From contig JANTQA010000048.1 of assembly GCA_027625915.1 (NCBI GenBank), positions 4,712,001 through 4,776,000 of the forward strand: a stretch of DNA of 64,000 bases, given 5' to 3'. Shown here one piece after another: positions 46,243 through 58,953 of this stretch. Made by a program: the position numbers and the translations under genes. Every line of letters begins with the position of its first letter. Positions within the stretch are counted from its first letter, which is position 1. The notes below the pieces were generated by a model that was given only the letters and a program-made list of their open reading frames with translations, was not told where the DNA came from and searched no databases. This DNA is from Anaeramoeba flamelloides. Its lineage: Eukaryota > Metamonada > Anaeramoebidae.

Positions 46243-47644
46243 CACTACACTACAAGGAAAATTTTTTCAAAAAAAAATCTCTAAATTTTGTATTTTTGAA
46301 ATACACTCATATAATAAACATTATTATACATAACAATTTTCAATGAGGTTTACAACTTTAATAGATATTAATAGGAATTGAAAAAAAATGAAATTTTTCA
46401 GTAATATTTTTTTCATTTTTAATTGTAAAATTTTTGAATTTTTTAATTGACTTAGCAGAGAAATAATTTTCAAGTATTTTTTTAATAGTCAAAAAGGAAA
46501 CATATTTTTCAATTTGAAAATAGCACAAAATATTTCAATCAAAAGATATTGCTCAATTAAATTGAAAATCTGATTTTTTATCTGTTTTTGGAATATTTTT
46601 TATCATTTTATTTTTTTCCCTGTTTGAGTTTTTATATACGTTCCTGGTTTTTTTCTGCAAATTGCTTTAACATTTATTCTTTTTTCAATCTTAATGTTCA
46701 ATCAAAAATTAATTCATTTCAACTTTTTCCAATATAAAAATACCCTGAAAATAGGTGTTTTTTTCAAAAGTCGGTATTTTTGAAAAGGGGGGTATTCAGA
46801 TCTTCAAGAGTTTAATAGCTATCCTTTTTTTATTACATAAAATTATGATAACTTTGAAAAAATAATTTATAAAAGAAGTATAACTTAAATCCAATGAATA
46901 ATTTTGGCTAACTTTAATTTTCGGTATTTAAATTTTCCTTGTAGTGTACAAGGAAAATTTTTTCAAAAAAAAATCTCTAAATTTTGTATTTTTGAAATAC
47001 ACTCATATAATAAACATTATTATACATAACAATTTTCAATGAGGTTTACAACTTTAATAGATATTAATAGGAATTGAAAAAAAATGAAATTTTTCAGTAA
47101 TATTTTTTTCATTTTTAATTGTAAAATTTTTGAATTTTTTAATTGACTTAGCAGAGAGATAATTTTCAAGTATTTTTTTAATGGTCTAAAAGGAAACATA
47201 TTTTTCAATTTGAAAATAGTACAAAATATTTCAATCAAAAGATATTACTCAATTAAATTGAAAATCTGATTTTTTATCTGTTTTTGGGATATTTTTTATC
47301 ATTTTATTTTTTTCCATGTTTGAGTTTTTATATACGTTCCCGGTTGTTTTCTGCAAATTGCTTTAACATATATTCTTTTTTCAATCTTAATGTTCAATCA
47401 AAAATTAATTCATTTCAACTTTTTTTAATATAAAAATACCCTGAAAATAGGTAATTTTTTTCAAAAGTCGGTATTTTTGAAAAGGGGGGTATTCAGATTT
47501 TCATGAGTTTAATAGCTATCCTTTTTTTATTACATAAAATTATGATAACTTTGAAAAAATAATTTATAAAAGAAGTATAACTTAAATCCCAATGTATGGT
47601 TTTGGCTAACTTTAATTTTATGTATTTAAATTTTCCTTGTAGTG
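46243..47644 (+). mobile_element. CACTA-ended non-autonomous element, tandem dimer B
   Basis: Two units of about 690 bp lie head to tail, the same as dimer A. CACTA occurs twice at 46,243-46,252 before CAAGGAAAATTTTTTC. The junction near 46,938-46,952 reads CCTTGTAGTGTACAAGG, and the right end is CCTTGTAGTG at 47,644. All units share internal landmarks such as ACCCTGAAAATAGGT and GTATATAAAAACTC (complement). Non-coding. Confidence 0.8.
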
Positions 47645-47989
47645 TGGTCTCTGAATAATAAATGGGGGAAAACTTTTAGTTCATTATTTTTCTTCTCTTA
47701 AATTCTCAAGAAAAAAAATGAATTTTTGACCACTATTTTGATGTTTGGATATTTTTTTAATTTAAGTGTTGATATATTATTGACGAACTAAGTTTCCGAG
47801 ACAACAAATGCTGAAATTACAGAATTATTGCAAGTAAGCTGTTGTTAGTATATTCCTTTTTAAATTTGAAATATATATCAATTAAGTTCACAACTATAAC
47901 ACAATTTTTTAGAGACTATTACAAGACCTTTGTGATGAAAAAGTTTAGTGAATGTTAGATGGGCTTTTTGAAAGTTCATCTTAAGAATA
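47645..47989. other. Spacer between two inverted CACTA-ended dimers
   Basis: 345 bp of unique AT-rich sequence that forms the loop of a large inverted repeat. No gene seen. Confidence 0.6.
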
Positions 47990-49403
47990 CACTACAAGGA
48001 AAATTTAAATACATAAAATTAAAGTTAGCCAAAACTATACATTGGGATTTAAGTTATACTTCTTTTATAAATTATTTTTTCAAAGTTATCATAATTTTAT
48101 GTAATAAAAAAAGGATAGCTTTTAAACTCATGAAAATCTGAATACCCCCCTTTTCAAAAATACCGACTTTTGAAAAAAACACCTATTTTCAGGGTATTTT
48201 TTTATTAAAAAAAGTTGAAATGAATTAATTTTTGATTGAACATTAAGATTGAAAAAAGAATATATGTTAAAGCAATTTGCAGAAAACAATCGGGAAGGCC
48301 TATAAAAACTCAAACATGGAAAAAAATAAAATGATAAAAAATATTCTAAAAACAGATAAAAAATCAGATTTTCAATTTAATTGAGTAATATCTTTTGATT
48401 GAAATATTTTGTGCTATTTTCAAATTGAAAAATATGTTTCCTTTTAGACCATTAAAAAAATACTTGAAAATTATCTCTACTAAGTCAATTAAAAAAATTC
48501 AAAAATTTTACAATTAAAAATGAAAAAATATTACTGAAAAATTTCATTTTTTTTTCAATTCCTATTAATATCTATTAAAGTTGTAAACCTCATTGAAAAT
48601 TGTTATGTATAATAATGTTTATTATATGAGTGTATTTCAAAAATACAAAATTTAGAGATTTTTTTTTGAAAAAAATTTCCTTGTACATTACAAGGAAAAT
48701 TTAAATACCGAAAATTAAAGTTAGCCTAAACTATATATTGGATTTCAGTTTTACTTCTTTTATAAATTATTTTTTCAAAGTTATCATAATTTTATGTAAT
48801 AAAAATAGGATAGCTATTAAACCCTTGAAAATCTGAATACCCCCCTTTTCAAAAATACCGACTTTTGAAAAAAACACCTATTTTCAGGGTATTTTTTTAT
48901 TAAAAAAAGTTGAAATGAATTAATTTTTGATTGAACATTAAGATTGAAAAACGAATAAATGTTAAAGTAATTTGCAGAAAAAAACCAGGAACGTATATAA
49001 AAACTCAAACATGGAAAAAAATAAAATGATAAAAAATATTCCAAGAACAGATAAAAAATCAGATTTTCAATTTAATTTAGCGATATCTTTTGATTGAAAT
49101 ATTTTGTACTATTTTCAAATTGAAAAATATGTTTCCTTTTAGACCATTAAAAAAATAATTGAAAATTATCTCTCTGCTAAGTCAATTAAAAAATTCAAAA
49201 ATTTTACAATTAAAAATGAAAAAATATTACTGAAAAAATTTTTTTTTTTTTCAATTCCTATTAATATCTATTAAAGTTGTAAACCTCATTGAAAATTGTT
49301 ATGTATAATAATGTTTATTATATGAGTGTATTTCAAAAATACAAAATTTAGAGATTTTTTTTGAAAAAATTTTCCTTGTAGTGTAGTGTAGTGTAGTGTA
49401 GTG
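47990..49403 (-). mobile_element. CACTA-ended non-autonomous element, tandem dimer C (inverted)
   Basis: Two units in the orientation opposite to dimer B. The left end (unit 3' end) is a single CACTACAAGGAAAATTTAAA. The junction near 48,678-48,696 reads CCTTGTACATTACAAGG, the complement of the junction in dimer A. The right end (unit 5' end) carries five TAGTG pentamers at 49,379-49,403, the complement of CACTA repeats. Non-coding. Confidence 0.8.
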
Positions 49404-49615
49404 TAGTATTAATTTTTTTAAAATTATTTTCTTCAAGGCAGAATTAAAATAATTTAAAGACAGAAAAAATCGTCTATTTTTGAATTTTGAAAAATGAAGA
49501 GTTAACCAAACAGAGTTATTCTTCTGATACAAAGAATTTTAAAAAACAAAACACAAAACACAGAAAAAATTTTTTATAAATTCATTTTTTCCAAAACATT
49601 TTTTTTTTTTTTCTT

Positions 49616-49891
49616 ATGATTATGTTACAAAACAATTTATCTTCGAACTTACAATCAAACATTGATCTGATAAAAGAAGATTTACAAAAAAATTGCAATG
49701 TGTACGTTTCAACTAATTCTTTTCATACAACCCTTTTGAATCATCAAAAATTTCTCAAAACTTGTCAGAGCTATCTTAAAAGTATGTTTTTTCTTTTTTT
49801 TTTTTTTCTTTTTCCAATGAAATCCGCCAAACAAACTTTCCACAAAAACAAAAAAAAAAAGGAGTTTAAAAAGATCAAGACACTTATTTAA
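49616..49891 (+). CDS. Possible small hypothetical gene, possibly tail-anchored
   Basis: I do not recognise this gene. From the ATG at 49,616 the first 55 residues are varied and helix-prone (NNLSSNLQSNIDLIKEDLQK, then LLNHQKFLKTCQSYLK). A Phe-rich stretch follows that may be a poly-pyrimidine intron starting at GTATGT (about 49,782). Beyond the stop, another frame continues with a basic segment (RSLKRSRHLFKDLRFRSLLK) and a hydrophobic FFSFVLF. A tail-anchored SNARE-like protein would fit, but that is a guess. The exon structure is unresolved. Confidence 0.3.
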   Translation: MIMLQNNLSSNLQSNIDLIKEDLQKNCNVYVSTNSFHTTLLNHQKFLKTCQSYLKSMFFLFFFFLFPMKSAKQTFHKNKKKKEFKKIKTLI

Positions 49892-50039
49892 AGATCTTCG
49901 TTTTCGTTCTCTTCTTAAAAATGTACGAAATAAAATTTTATTTTTTTCTTTTGTTCTTTTCAATAAACAAATAAATAAAACTTTTTTTTTTTGTTTTTTT
50001 TGAAAAAAACAAAAACCAAGTTTGGTTGTTTTTTTAAAA

Positions 50040-53000
50040 TGCTCATTAATACAGCTAAATTAGAACAATTTTTTTTTTACTATTTTTTTTATTCCAAACC
50101 AGAATCAACCTTGTTTGTTTAAACTAAAGAAATATGAATAACAAAAACGTTTAACTTATCTGTCTTGATAAGAACAACATTATTCAAAGTTTTAGGTGTG
50201 GATCTGATTTGTGATGTTTTATTATTTGCGAATTAACAACTTTTTCTTTTTATTGATTCAAACTTTATTTTCCATAAATTAAAAACTAGATTTCAAGAGA
50301 TTAACCATGAAACTTACTGAGTAAATAGAATTAGTGTGAAGGAAAAAATAAATAACGTTTCTTGTTTTATGAAAAGTCTTGTGTATTCTTGTTTTTTTCG
50401 CTTTCCAAAGACAACACTAAAAAGAGAAAAAATATTTAATAAAAGTAAAAGAAAACAAATCACAAAAAAATATAATTAAGATTCGAGTCATTACGATCAT
50501 AAATTATTAATTAAAATGGAAAAAAAAAAAACATTGTAATTTTTATTCGTATTCAGTACCATTTAAAAACCATGTTGAACTTTTTTCCAGAACTTTAGAT
50601 AAAACTAATACTTTAATTAGCATATTATCCTTGCAATAAAGTTTATTTACAATATAATCAAAATTTCAAAACCCAAAATTCTTGATGGTATTGCATTTAT
50701 CGCTTTTAGCAGTATAGTATTGAAAAAAATACCTAGAAATGAAAATAATCCCTGTAAAGATTGTTAATAGTCAACATTTGTGAAATTGCTCTGTAATTTC
50801 TTTTATTCAAAAGCAAATCCTTTTTTTAAGAATCAAACTTTGTAAAATATAACTTGCCACTTATTAGAATGGTGATTATATAAATAACACTTGTCCAAAA
50901 CAATATCCAATCAATCAAAAAACAATAATAAAAAATCTGATTGTCCAAAATTCACATCAAACCCCCTTAAAACTCTATTGTTTTTCAGAATAAGTAGATC
51001 TACTTTGGTTATCAAACAATTAACGAAATATACTATAGACCCCCCACTTTAATGAACTTTAGGTCGGTTTATTACCGAGTTTCATAAAAAATTTGGTTAG
51101 TTATATAAAGGATTTAATTTTAAATTTTCCTAATATTAACAATTAAAAATCTTATAATGAATTGATTTCATGTTCAGTATTTTTTTTTTTTCAATACTAT
51201 ATCATGATTATTAAAACTCTCTAGTTGAGAAAAAAGAGGTATTTGTTGAGGGGATAATTGTTTTAATGGATGTGAAAATGAATTGTATTTTAATTCAACT
51301 TTGAGATATTTACTTTAATAGATAATAACAAATCGTTTTGGAAAGTGCTTTAATCATCTAATAAAACGAAAGATAGAAAAAAAAAAAAAAAAAAAAGGAA
51401 AGATGATAAACATTCAGTGTCCTAGGTTTTCCAGAATTTAACATAACAGAGTAAAATCAATGTATTTTACCCTATTCTTTTAAATTCTGGAAAACCTAAC
51501 GCAGAGTGCCGTCAAGTGTTCTAGGTTTTTTTGAGATTTTCTATTTTATTTAGAAAGTGTTTTAGGTTTTTTTTACTTTTTGAAATAAACAGAAAATTTT
51601 AAACAATTTTCGGTTTATATCGAAAAATAAAAAAAAACCTAACAAAAATCTATCGATTTTCCAAATAAAAAGAAAACTCAAGAAAACCTAATGGAAGTGT
51701 CATAAGTTTTCCAAGATTCAAAAGAATCAAGTAAAATTGATTATTTTTACTCTATTCATTTAAATCCTAACAGAAAAAAAAAATATAAAATCCAAAATAA
51801 AAATATTACTTTAAAAGTCAAAACTACCCATTCCCCATTTAAAAGATATTTACCAAATTTACAATACTTTTTAAAATATCCTCTTAACTATTAAGAAAAA
51901 TCTTTTATCATTTTTTTTTTTAATATTAAATTTGAAAAATAAAACCTTACTTGAAAATTGGATTATCCTACTTAAATTGTAAAATATCTATAAAAATATT
52001 TTTGATAAAAAATCTCTTATTAAGAAATATGGTTTATTATTATTGAAGTTATTAAAAAATGAAAAATTAACAGATGGTTAACTTCTTTTTGAAAAAATTT
52101 TTTAATGATTAGGATTTTAATACAACTTATGTTGAAAAAAACTTAAAAATGAAGATACCTATTTGGCACATGTGAAGAAAGCTAAATTCTAATAAAAGAA
52201 AAATAAATTGAAAATAAATAATAAAAAATATAATTAACTAAATACACAACATGAGAAAATAAGATAGTAATGATTCGTTGAATTAAAATTTAAAATTCAA
52301 AATGGCTGGGAATAAAAGGAAAATAATTTGAGAAAAAAAAGATTAAATGTCTTTTTGGATTTCTTTTTTTATTTTTCAAACGACCAAAGCAGAAATATAA
52401 AAATGAAGAATTTCGGGATATTTTTCTATCATTTTTTATCAAAGTTTTCTTTTTATAAAACAAAGTGATTGAAATGTTACAGAAATGGGTAAAAGGTTGG
52501 GAAACAAAAAATTAAATGAAAAAAAAAATGAAGTATTTTTTACCAAATTGATTATTATCAAAATTCAGGATTAATAACTATTATAAAAACTATGGGAAAT
52601 TGATAGCATGTTTGTTACCAACCATCATCTTACATTTTTCAATTTTCCAAAATATTGGATGAATGAAAAGGATTAATCTATTTTTGACTTCAATCATACC
52701 GAATGAATCTGAAACAATACATTTCTCCATTTCCTTGTTGAGCTCCTTACCTTTTCCTGTAATTTGGTTTGTAAAATGATCAAAAAATTATTATTTTCAA
52801 ATTGAAATTGTAAAATCAAAAAAAAATTCAAAATTATAATAACTAAAGTTTTTGAGAAAATCTAAGAAAAAAAAAAAAAGATTCCCAAAATTCCAATATC
52901 CACATACCACGATCATGAAAAATTTTTTTTTTAACAGTTAAGTGATTATAACAATATATTTTAAAAGAATTTTCAATTTAATAAATATCTTTCAAATTGG

Positions 53001-53045
53001 AAATCAATGATTTTGACTTTTAAAGAATTATTAATTGATTTAAAT

Positions 53046-53090
<45 letters not shown>

Positions 53091-54653
53091 ATTGAAATAT
53101 TCATCAAAAGGAATTTTTTTTCTATTTCAGTTTTATTCGATAAGCCAAGTACAACATTTTGAAAACTATTAGTTATTATCATTTAAAGTAAATATCTCCA
53201 AGTTGAAATAAACTAAATTCATTTTCACATCTATTTGGGAATTTTTTATCCCTCTATAAATACCTTTTTTTTTCTCGACTAGAGACTTTTAAAAAAGGTG
53301 GCACTACTAACAACAATAAATACAATAACCTCAATAATGTGAATTTTTGATTATATTGCCAATATACTTTATTCTTAATGATGAAAGGTAAAATGAAAGT
53401 AGTTTTATCTAACTTTTTTTTTTTCAATTTAATTTTTTTATACCAGCGATGGAAAAAAAAAAATTCACATGAAATTTCAAGACATTGGATTCTCAAACTT
53501 TTGTTGATTAATGTATAAAAAAAAATTTGTTAAAATACAAAAATTCATAATTATATTAACTCAATAAGACACCCAATTATAAATAATATGAAAACAAACC
53601 TTTTAAAAAAAAGTTAGAATAAAAAAAAAACGACGAAAATTTACATGTGATTTGATTTTTTATACTAATTTTTATACTTTAAATCAAACCATCAGAAGTA
53701 ATTTTGAAGGGTTTATGTTTTTAGAAATAAAAATTATTATTACTTTTCATAATCTACTTCTAAAAGAAATAACCAAAAAAGGATAATTTGAGAATAACAA
53801 AAAAGGTACATTTATGATCTTTAAATTATAACTTCTAATTATTATTAATATTAATTGAAAAATATATGTTCATACAAATTTCTGTAATTTTCCAATTAAA
53901 AAATAAACCTTTTATTTCAATTTTGCAGATATTTTATAAATCATTAATTTAAAATTTTGAAAAAAATAAAAAGAACTTTAAAAAATCAATTAATAATTAA
54001 AAAATATCAAGTGATAATTAAACTCTTCTTTATTGGAATTTGAGATACAATTTACATTTTTTTATTTATAACTTAACAGTAATTAAAAAATTTTAATTTC
54101 AAAAATACTATGAAATCTGAATAATTTGACAATTAGTTTCTATCTCTTTAATAAAACTCCTTGACGAATAAAAAAAGAAATCCAATTCAAAATTTAGATC
54201 TTTTTAATTGTGCAAGAAATAATTGTTTAATCAAATTTAATAAATATTTAGCTTTATTTATTTTTCTTCTCTTTGTATACAAAAAAAATTCCTGAAAAGT
54301 ATAATCTCAATTAATTTTGAATTTTTTTAGCCAGTGAATTTTCAAATTACAATTAATTATCACTAAAAATCTGACAATATAAACAGAAAATTTTCCGAAT
54401 TTTTATTAGTTTTAAAGTTAATTGAATATTTAAAATTGCTTTTAATTCTTTTGTTTTAATGATATTAATTGTTCAAATTATTGAAAAAAGAAAAAAGAAA
54501 AGATTCAAATTAAAAGTAATAAAAAAGAATTGCTATGATCATAATTTAAATTTATTTTTTTTTTTTTCAAACAATTTTTTTTATTTTTTCTCATTTAAAC
54601 AATTAAAATAATAAAAATAAAAAGGTTTGGAGAGAAAAGAATTTGATAATGAA
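50040..54653. other. Gene-free AT-rich stretch with dispersed repeats
   Basis: No coding region is supported. The part at 50,610-52,080 is a diverged copy of 61,440-62,800 (shared GTTTATTTACAATATAATCA near the start). Within it, 50,970-51,200 repeats 17,430-17,650. Hairpin-forming sequence lies at 51,415-51,720 and a 42-bp TA microsatellite at 53,048-53,089. Confidence 0.5.
51415..51720. repeat. Hairpin-rich repeat with TTTTCCAGAATT arms
   Basis: AGGTTTTCCAGAATTTA at 51,424-51,440 is perfectly complementary to 51,481-51,497, and the stem extends imperfectly to about 34 bp. A second imperfect palindrome (arms near 51,520-51,560 and 51,655-51,705, AGGTTTTTTTGAG / CTCAAGAAAACCT) follows. A decayed relative lies at 62,361-62,427. 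Confidence 0.6.
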
Positions 54654-56012
54654 ATGGAAAAAAAATTTTATGAACAAATCAACTATAAATTATTTGAATC
54701 AATAATTTTTTTTGAAGAAATAGAAAAATTACCAAATATTGATTTCTGCTGGAAAAAATATCTTTGTAAAAAAATAACCTTAAACGAAGAGATTATAAGA
54801 TATCAAATGTCAAAATATTGTAATTCGATAATCAATGAAAAAGAAAATAAAATCATTTTGGATTTTGAAAATTTTTATGATAATTGGGATAAATCCACAA
54901 TCGATTTCAAAATTGCCAAATCAATTCTAAGACATTGCCAGGGCTATTATTCTTTTGATAAAATGAATATTGAATATGTTGATATATGCATGGAGTATAT
55001 TATTAATAGCACAAATAAGGATTTTTTAAAATATTTTGTATGGTGCTTTGAGCTTTATCAGGAATTATTAGAAAAGCAGAACATTTCGAAATTTAATTTG
55101 GATTTATTTTATTCTGTTCCAACAATCTCTAACACATTTAAGGATTACATCGATAATAATATTAAGAAATGGAAATTGAGTTGTGATGAGATCATTGCAA
55201 ATGAAAACTGCCTTATCGGACTCTCTTCAGAAATGATCAATTCTTTATGTTTAAATTTACCAAATCAAAAAAATGCTAATATATGGTTTGACAGAATTGT
55301 CGAATGGGCAATTTATGAAACAAATCTTGAATTAAATTCAATTTTAAAAACTAGCCAAGGAATTAAAAATATAAAAAATGACAAAATAAAATTAGATAAT
55401 GAAATATCTGAATTATTAAAACAGGAAAATGGTAAAAAAAAAATCCGAAATAAATTATTTAGATCGAATATGAAGTCAATTAAAAATACTTTGCAATTAG
55501 ATTCTTTAAATGGAAATAATTTGATTTTATTAGCAAGATGTGGTATAATTTCTGTAGACAATCAAAATGTTATACGGGAATGGTTAAAAAAAGAAAAGGA
55601 GAATAATAATAGTTATGAAAAGATCATTTCAGATATGGAATCAAAAGATGAAGAAAAGCAAAGGATAAAAAAAGATATCTTAAAATCAATTACCCAACGA
55701 AATACTTATAAGCAAATGAATATTTATAAGGTTCAAAGATATGTAAATGATCCTCAAAAGGAATTAAAAAAATTGGAAGACAAAAGAAAAAATTTTCAAA
55801 AAGATTGTAAAAATGCCAAAATTGAAATTAATCAAAAAATTGAATTTTTACAAAAATCACAAAAAAATAGTATAATTGAAAATCAAATTAACAACTTAAA
55901 TAAAATGAAAGTAATAATTAAAGAAAATAGCGTTTTAAAAATGGAAAAAATCGACAAAAAGATGAAATTAATTAATGATTTTAACAAAAAAAATAATATC
56001 GGAAATAAATAA
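54654..56012 (+). CDS. Hypothetical protein, BTB/BACK-like organisation suspected, C-terminal coiled coil
   Basis: I do not recognise a named family. From the ATG at 54,654 an uninterrupted frame encodes 452 residues, too long to be chance in such AT-rich DNA. An in-frame TTG lies 27 bases upstream. The first ~210 residues are helical with hydrophobic spacing. A segment with a C-x-x-Y/I pattern (MNIEYVDICMEYII) is followed by IIANENCLIGLSSEMINSLC and WFDRIVEWAIYE. This loosely resembles the end of a BTB domain and a BACK domain. The part after residue ~330 is Lys/Glu-rich coiled coil (KELKKLEDKRKNFQK and repeats). No signal peptide or membrane segment. It could be a lineage-specific adaptor, but the domain suggestion is weak. 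Upstream exons cannot be excluded. Confidence 0.7.
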   Translation: MEKKFYEQINYKLFESIIFFEEIEKLPNIDFCWKKYLCKKITLNEEIIRYQMSKYCNSIINEKENKIILDFENFYDNWDKSTIDFKIAKSILRHCQGYYSFDKMNIEYVDICMEYIINSTNKDFLKYFVWCFELYQELLEKQNISKFNLDLFYSVPTISNTFKDYIDNNIKKWKLSCDEIIANENCLIGLSSEMINSLCLNLPNQKNANIWFDRIVEWAIYETNLELNSILKTSQGIKNIKNDKIKLDNEISELLKQENGKKKIRNKLFRSNMKSIKNTLQLDSLNGNNLILLARCGIISVDNQNVIREWLKKEKENNNSYEKIISDMESKDEEKQRIKKDILKSITQRNTYKQMNIYKVQRYVNDPQKELKKLEDKRKNFQKDCKNAKIEINQKIEFLQKSQKNSIIENQINNLNKMKVIIKENSVLKMEKIDKKMKLINDFNKKNNIGNK

Positions 56013-56914
56013 TATTTATTTTTTAAAAATTCAGATTTATATTTTGATTTATTGATAAAAAACATTTTAAAAAGTTTTATTGTACTGGCCCTTTCTTCTC
56101 TTTTATTATTATTATTGTTGTTATTTCTTCATTTTCTTTGTATTGTTGTAGTTGTTTTATTTACGGTGTCTAAATACTAATGAAATTTGTTTTTTTTATC
56201 ATGTTTCTTTCTTATTAATATTGATTCCTTACGTTTTTTCAAAAAAATAAATTTCAAAATTTAAAAAAATATTATCACCTATCGAGTATTTAAACCTCTA
56301 ATAAACATGTTGATAAAACAGAATAATGATAAAAAAAGTTATGTTGGATTCTAATTATATTCATTTATGTAAAATAAAAAATGAATATCTCTATTTTTTA
56401 TTTAGTAAATTTTCTTTGATTACTCCTTTCTCACAATAAATAAATAAATGAATATCTCTATTTTTAATATTAAAGTTAAAATTACTAAATGTTGCGAAAG
56501 TTATATTAAATGATTAACAATTTTTGGAATTCAAAATGATCAACTATAAAGTGTCTAATCACTGCCTCCGATTTCATTCATGTACAAGAGTTGGATTATT
56601 CGTTAAAAATGATATTTTTTAGTGAATTTCTTTTATCTTCAATAGTAAAAATTCAAAAAAAAAATAAAAAACATGACTCAAAGGTTTTTAATAATAAAAA
56701 ATAATAAAAATAAAATACAAATTATAGTTAGTTATCAGTATTTCTATTTTAAATATACAAAGTTTTGTTAGAAATAAAAAATTAATTGTTACTATATTTT
56801 TATCTTTTCACAGAAGTAATTTCTTGAATCAGGATAATGTATAATTGTTTTCTGCCAAGAATAAAGATAAATAAATTCATTTAATTGATCCCCAACCTAT
56901 AATTTCCAATATTA
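56013..56914. other. Gene-free AT-rich stretch
   Basis: 3' flank of the hypothetical gene with TTATTATTATTATTGTTGTT-type short repeats near 56,100. A tandem ATGAATATCTCTATTTTT motif occurs twice near 56,381 and 56,449. No gene seen. Confidence 0.5.
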
Positions 56915-57450
56915 AACCCCATTTCACTCAAAGGGAAACAGTATCCAAAAATTAAAAAATTCACTTTTTTTTTCAAGAATTAATCATATGACAATTGCTT
57001 AGAAACAAAAGCTATAATAAACTTCAGATTAGAGTTGAGGTTCATCAAAGAAATATCTGAACAAACCTAAAATTTCAAAAAAAAAAATATTAAAAAATTT
57101 TTTGGGCGACTATTCATTGAAAGGTCTCATGCAAAATTCTCAATTTCTTTCGAAAATTAAAATTTTTGACAATAATATTTTTTAATTTAAACCTTTGGAT
57201 TGTTAAATGAAGTACAAAGCCTCAATTTTCTTTATGTTAATTTTGAGTTTCATAGTTATTTTTTTTCGAATTTACTTATTGGAAAAAAAAAAAAGAAAAA
57301 GAAAAAGAAAAAAATAAAAATTTACTAAATGAGAAAAAATGATCAGATTTAAAAATTGAAAATTTATTTTTAGAAGAATAATGAATTAGACTCATAGAAT
57401 ATTTCCTATTTCTTCAATAAAGCTGGGGCCTTTGACTAAAAAAGATTGTA
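56915..57450 (-). mobile_element. Family X element (copy 3, inverted)
   Basis: The complement matches the copies at 14,483 and 23,725. The left terminus is AACCCCATTTCACTCAAAGG after TA, the interior includes AAAATGATCAGATTTAAAAA, and the right terminus contains GGGGCCTTTGACTAAAAAAG. The internal homopolymer is an A/G-rich run near 57,280-57,310. Diverged and non-coding. Confidence 0.65.
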
Positions 57451-58953
57451 GATAAAGTATTTTCTATTTTTTTTTTTTTTTTTTTTATTCTTTTGATTAA
57501 GTAAGCTTATTTAAAAATTGAAAAACTATATAAAAACTTACTAATTTCTCCAAAAGAACCAGATATTTTTCCATTAAAGATTGTTACTTGATTTCCAAAT
57601 TATTAATTATAAAGAATTTATCATTATCAAAATATTTACAATATTTTGTTTTTTTTCATAAAATAGCAAGGTTTTTATATTGTTGAATTTTTGAAATCAA
57701 TTGGATATTATATTTGGTCTGTTTTTAAAAGGATTTCGAGAAACTTGAATAAAAAAAATTTTATCATTTGAATTTTTTTTTTTTTTGCTTTACTGACTCA
57801 ATTCTTACCTTATTATTTTATTGGTTTTCAAGTCAATTAATACTAAATAAAAAGCATACGAACACTATTTTTTAACTCCTTGAAAAGTTTATTAAATTTT
57901 TGTTATTATACCAAATATTACATATATTCTTAAAAGTCTCTATTACCAGAATACTAATCTATGATAAATATTCTCAAATTTTTATTTTATGTATTGTTTT
58001 TTTTTTTTTTCAAAGTGTTTAAATAAACAAAATTATTTTCAATTTTTTTTTAGAAAAAAGAATTTGGTATGTTTAAAAATAAAAAAATTAACTTCCATTT
58101 AAATCAATATATTTATTCAAACACTCAGATTTTGCACCAAAATCAAATATTAGTATTATTGGTTCTTTAATAGAATAAACTAATATGTTTTGAAGATATA
58201 CAAATTTTGGACAAATAATTTATTTGTCACCAATAAGAAAATATTTTTGCTAAAACTATGTATAAAAAAAGAAATATTGATCAAACCAAAATCATTTTTT
58301 TCAAAAGTCGAAATATTTAAAAAAACGAAGAAATAAAAAAAGTTATTATTCTGTGTTTTTTATTTGAGGGATTTGTAATTAACTTAATTCATGATTAACA
58401 ACAAAATTGTCATGATTTTCAAAGAAGAAGATTTTGAGCAACCGCCAACAGCATTAGAGCAATTAATTAATATAATAATTTGTATTTCACTCTCATAATA
58501 GCGAATGTAAATTAAACAAAAGAAGAATTGGTTTAATTCAAGAAATTATTAATTGTTGTATTAATTTCCTTTGAAAACTAATTGTGTTGTTACCCAATCA
58601 AAAAAACTTTAGGTATTCAAATAATCAAAGAGTAAGAAATTAGACTATATTATGGTTATCCTATTTTTCCTTCTTTGTCCAAATATATTTTTCAAAGATA
58701 AAGAATGTTATTTGTGAGCAATGTTTATTTGTTTGATCCTTTGTTATACTCTCTATTATTGAGTAAACGAAGATCCCAATGGTAAAAGAGGATTTAAGAA
58801 TTAAATCAATTAAAATTAATTGAAATTGTTTCAGTTTCTAATTTCAACAAACCACAAAAAACAACTCATTTTCCAACAATAAATCATTTTTTCTTACTAT
58901 CACTTACTTTAACACTATTTGTTCTCAATTATTTATAAGTTAATATTATTTTC
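57451..58953. other. Gene-free AT-rich stretch upstream of the SNARE gene
   Basis: Nothing recognisable. It presumably contains the promoter of the Vti1-like gene near its right end. Confidence 0.45.
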
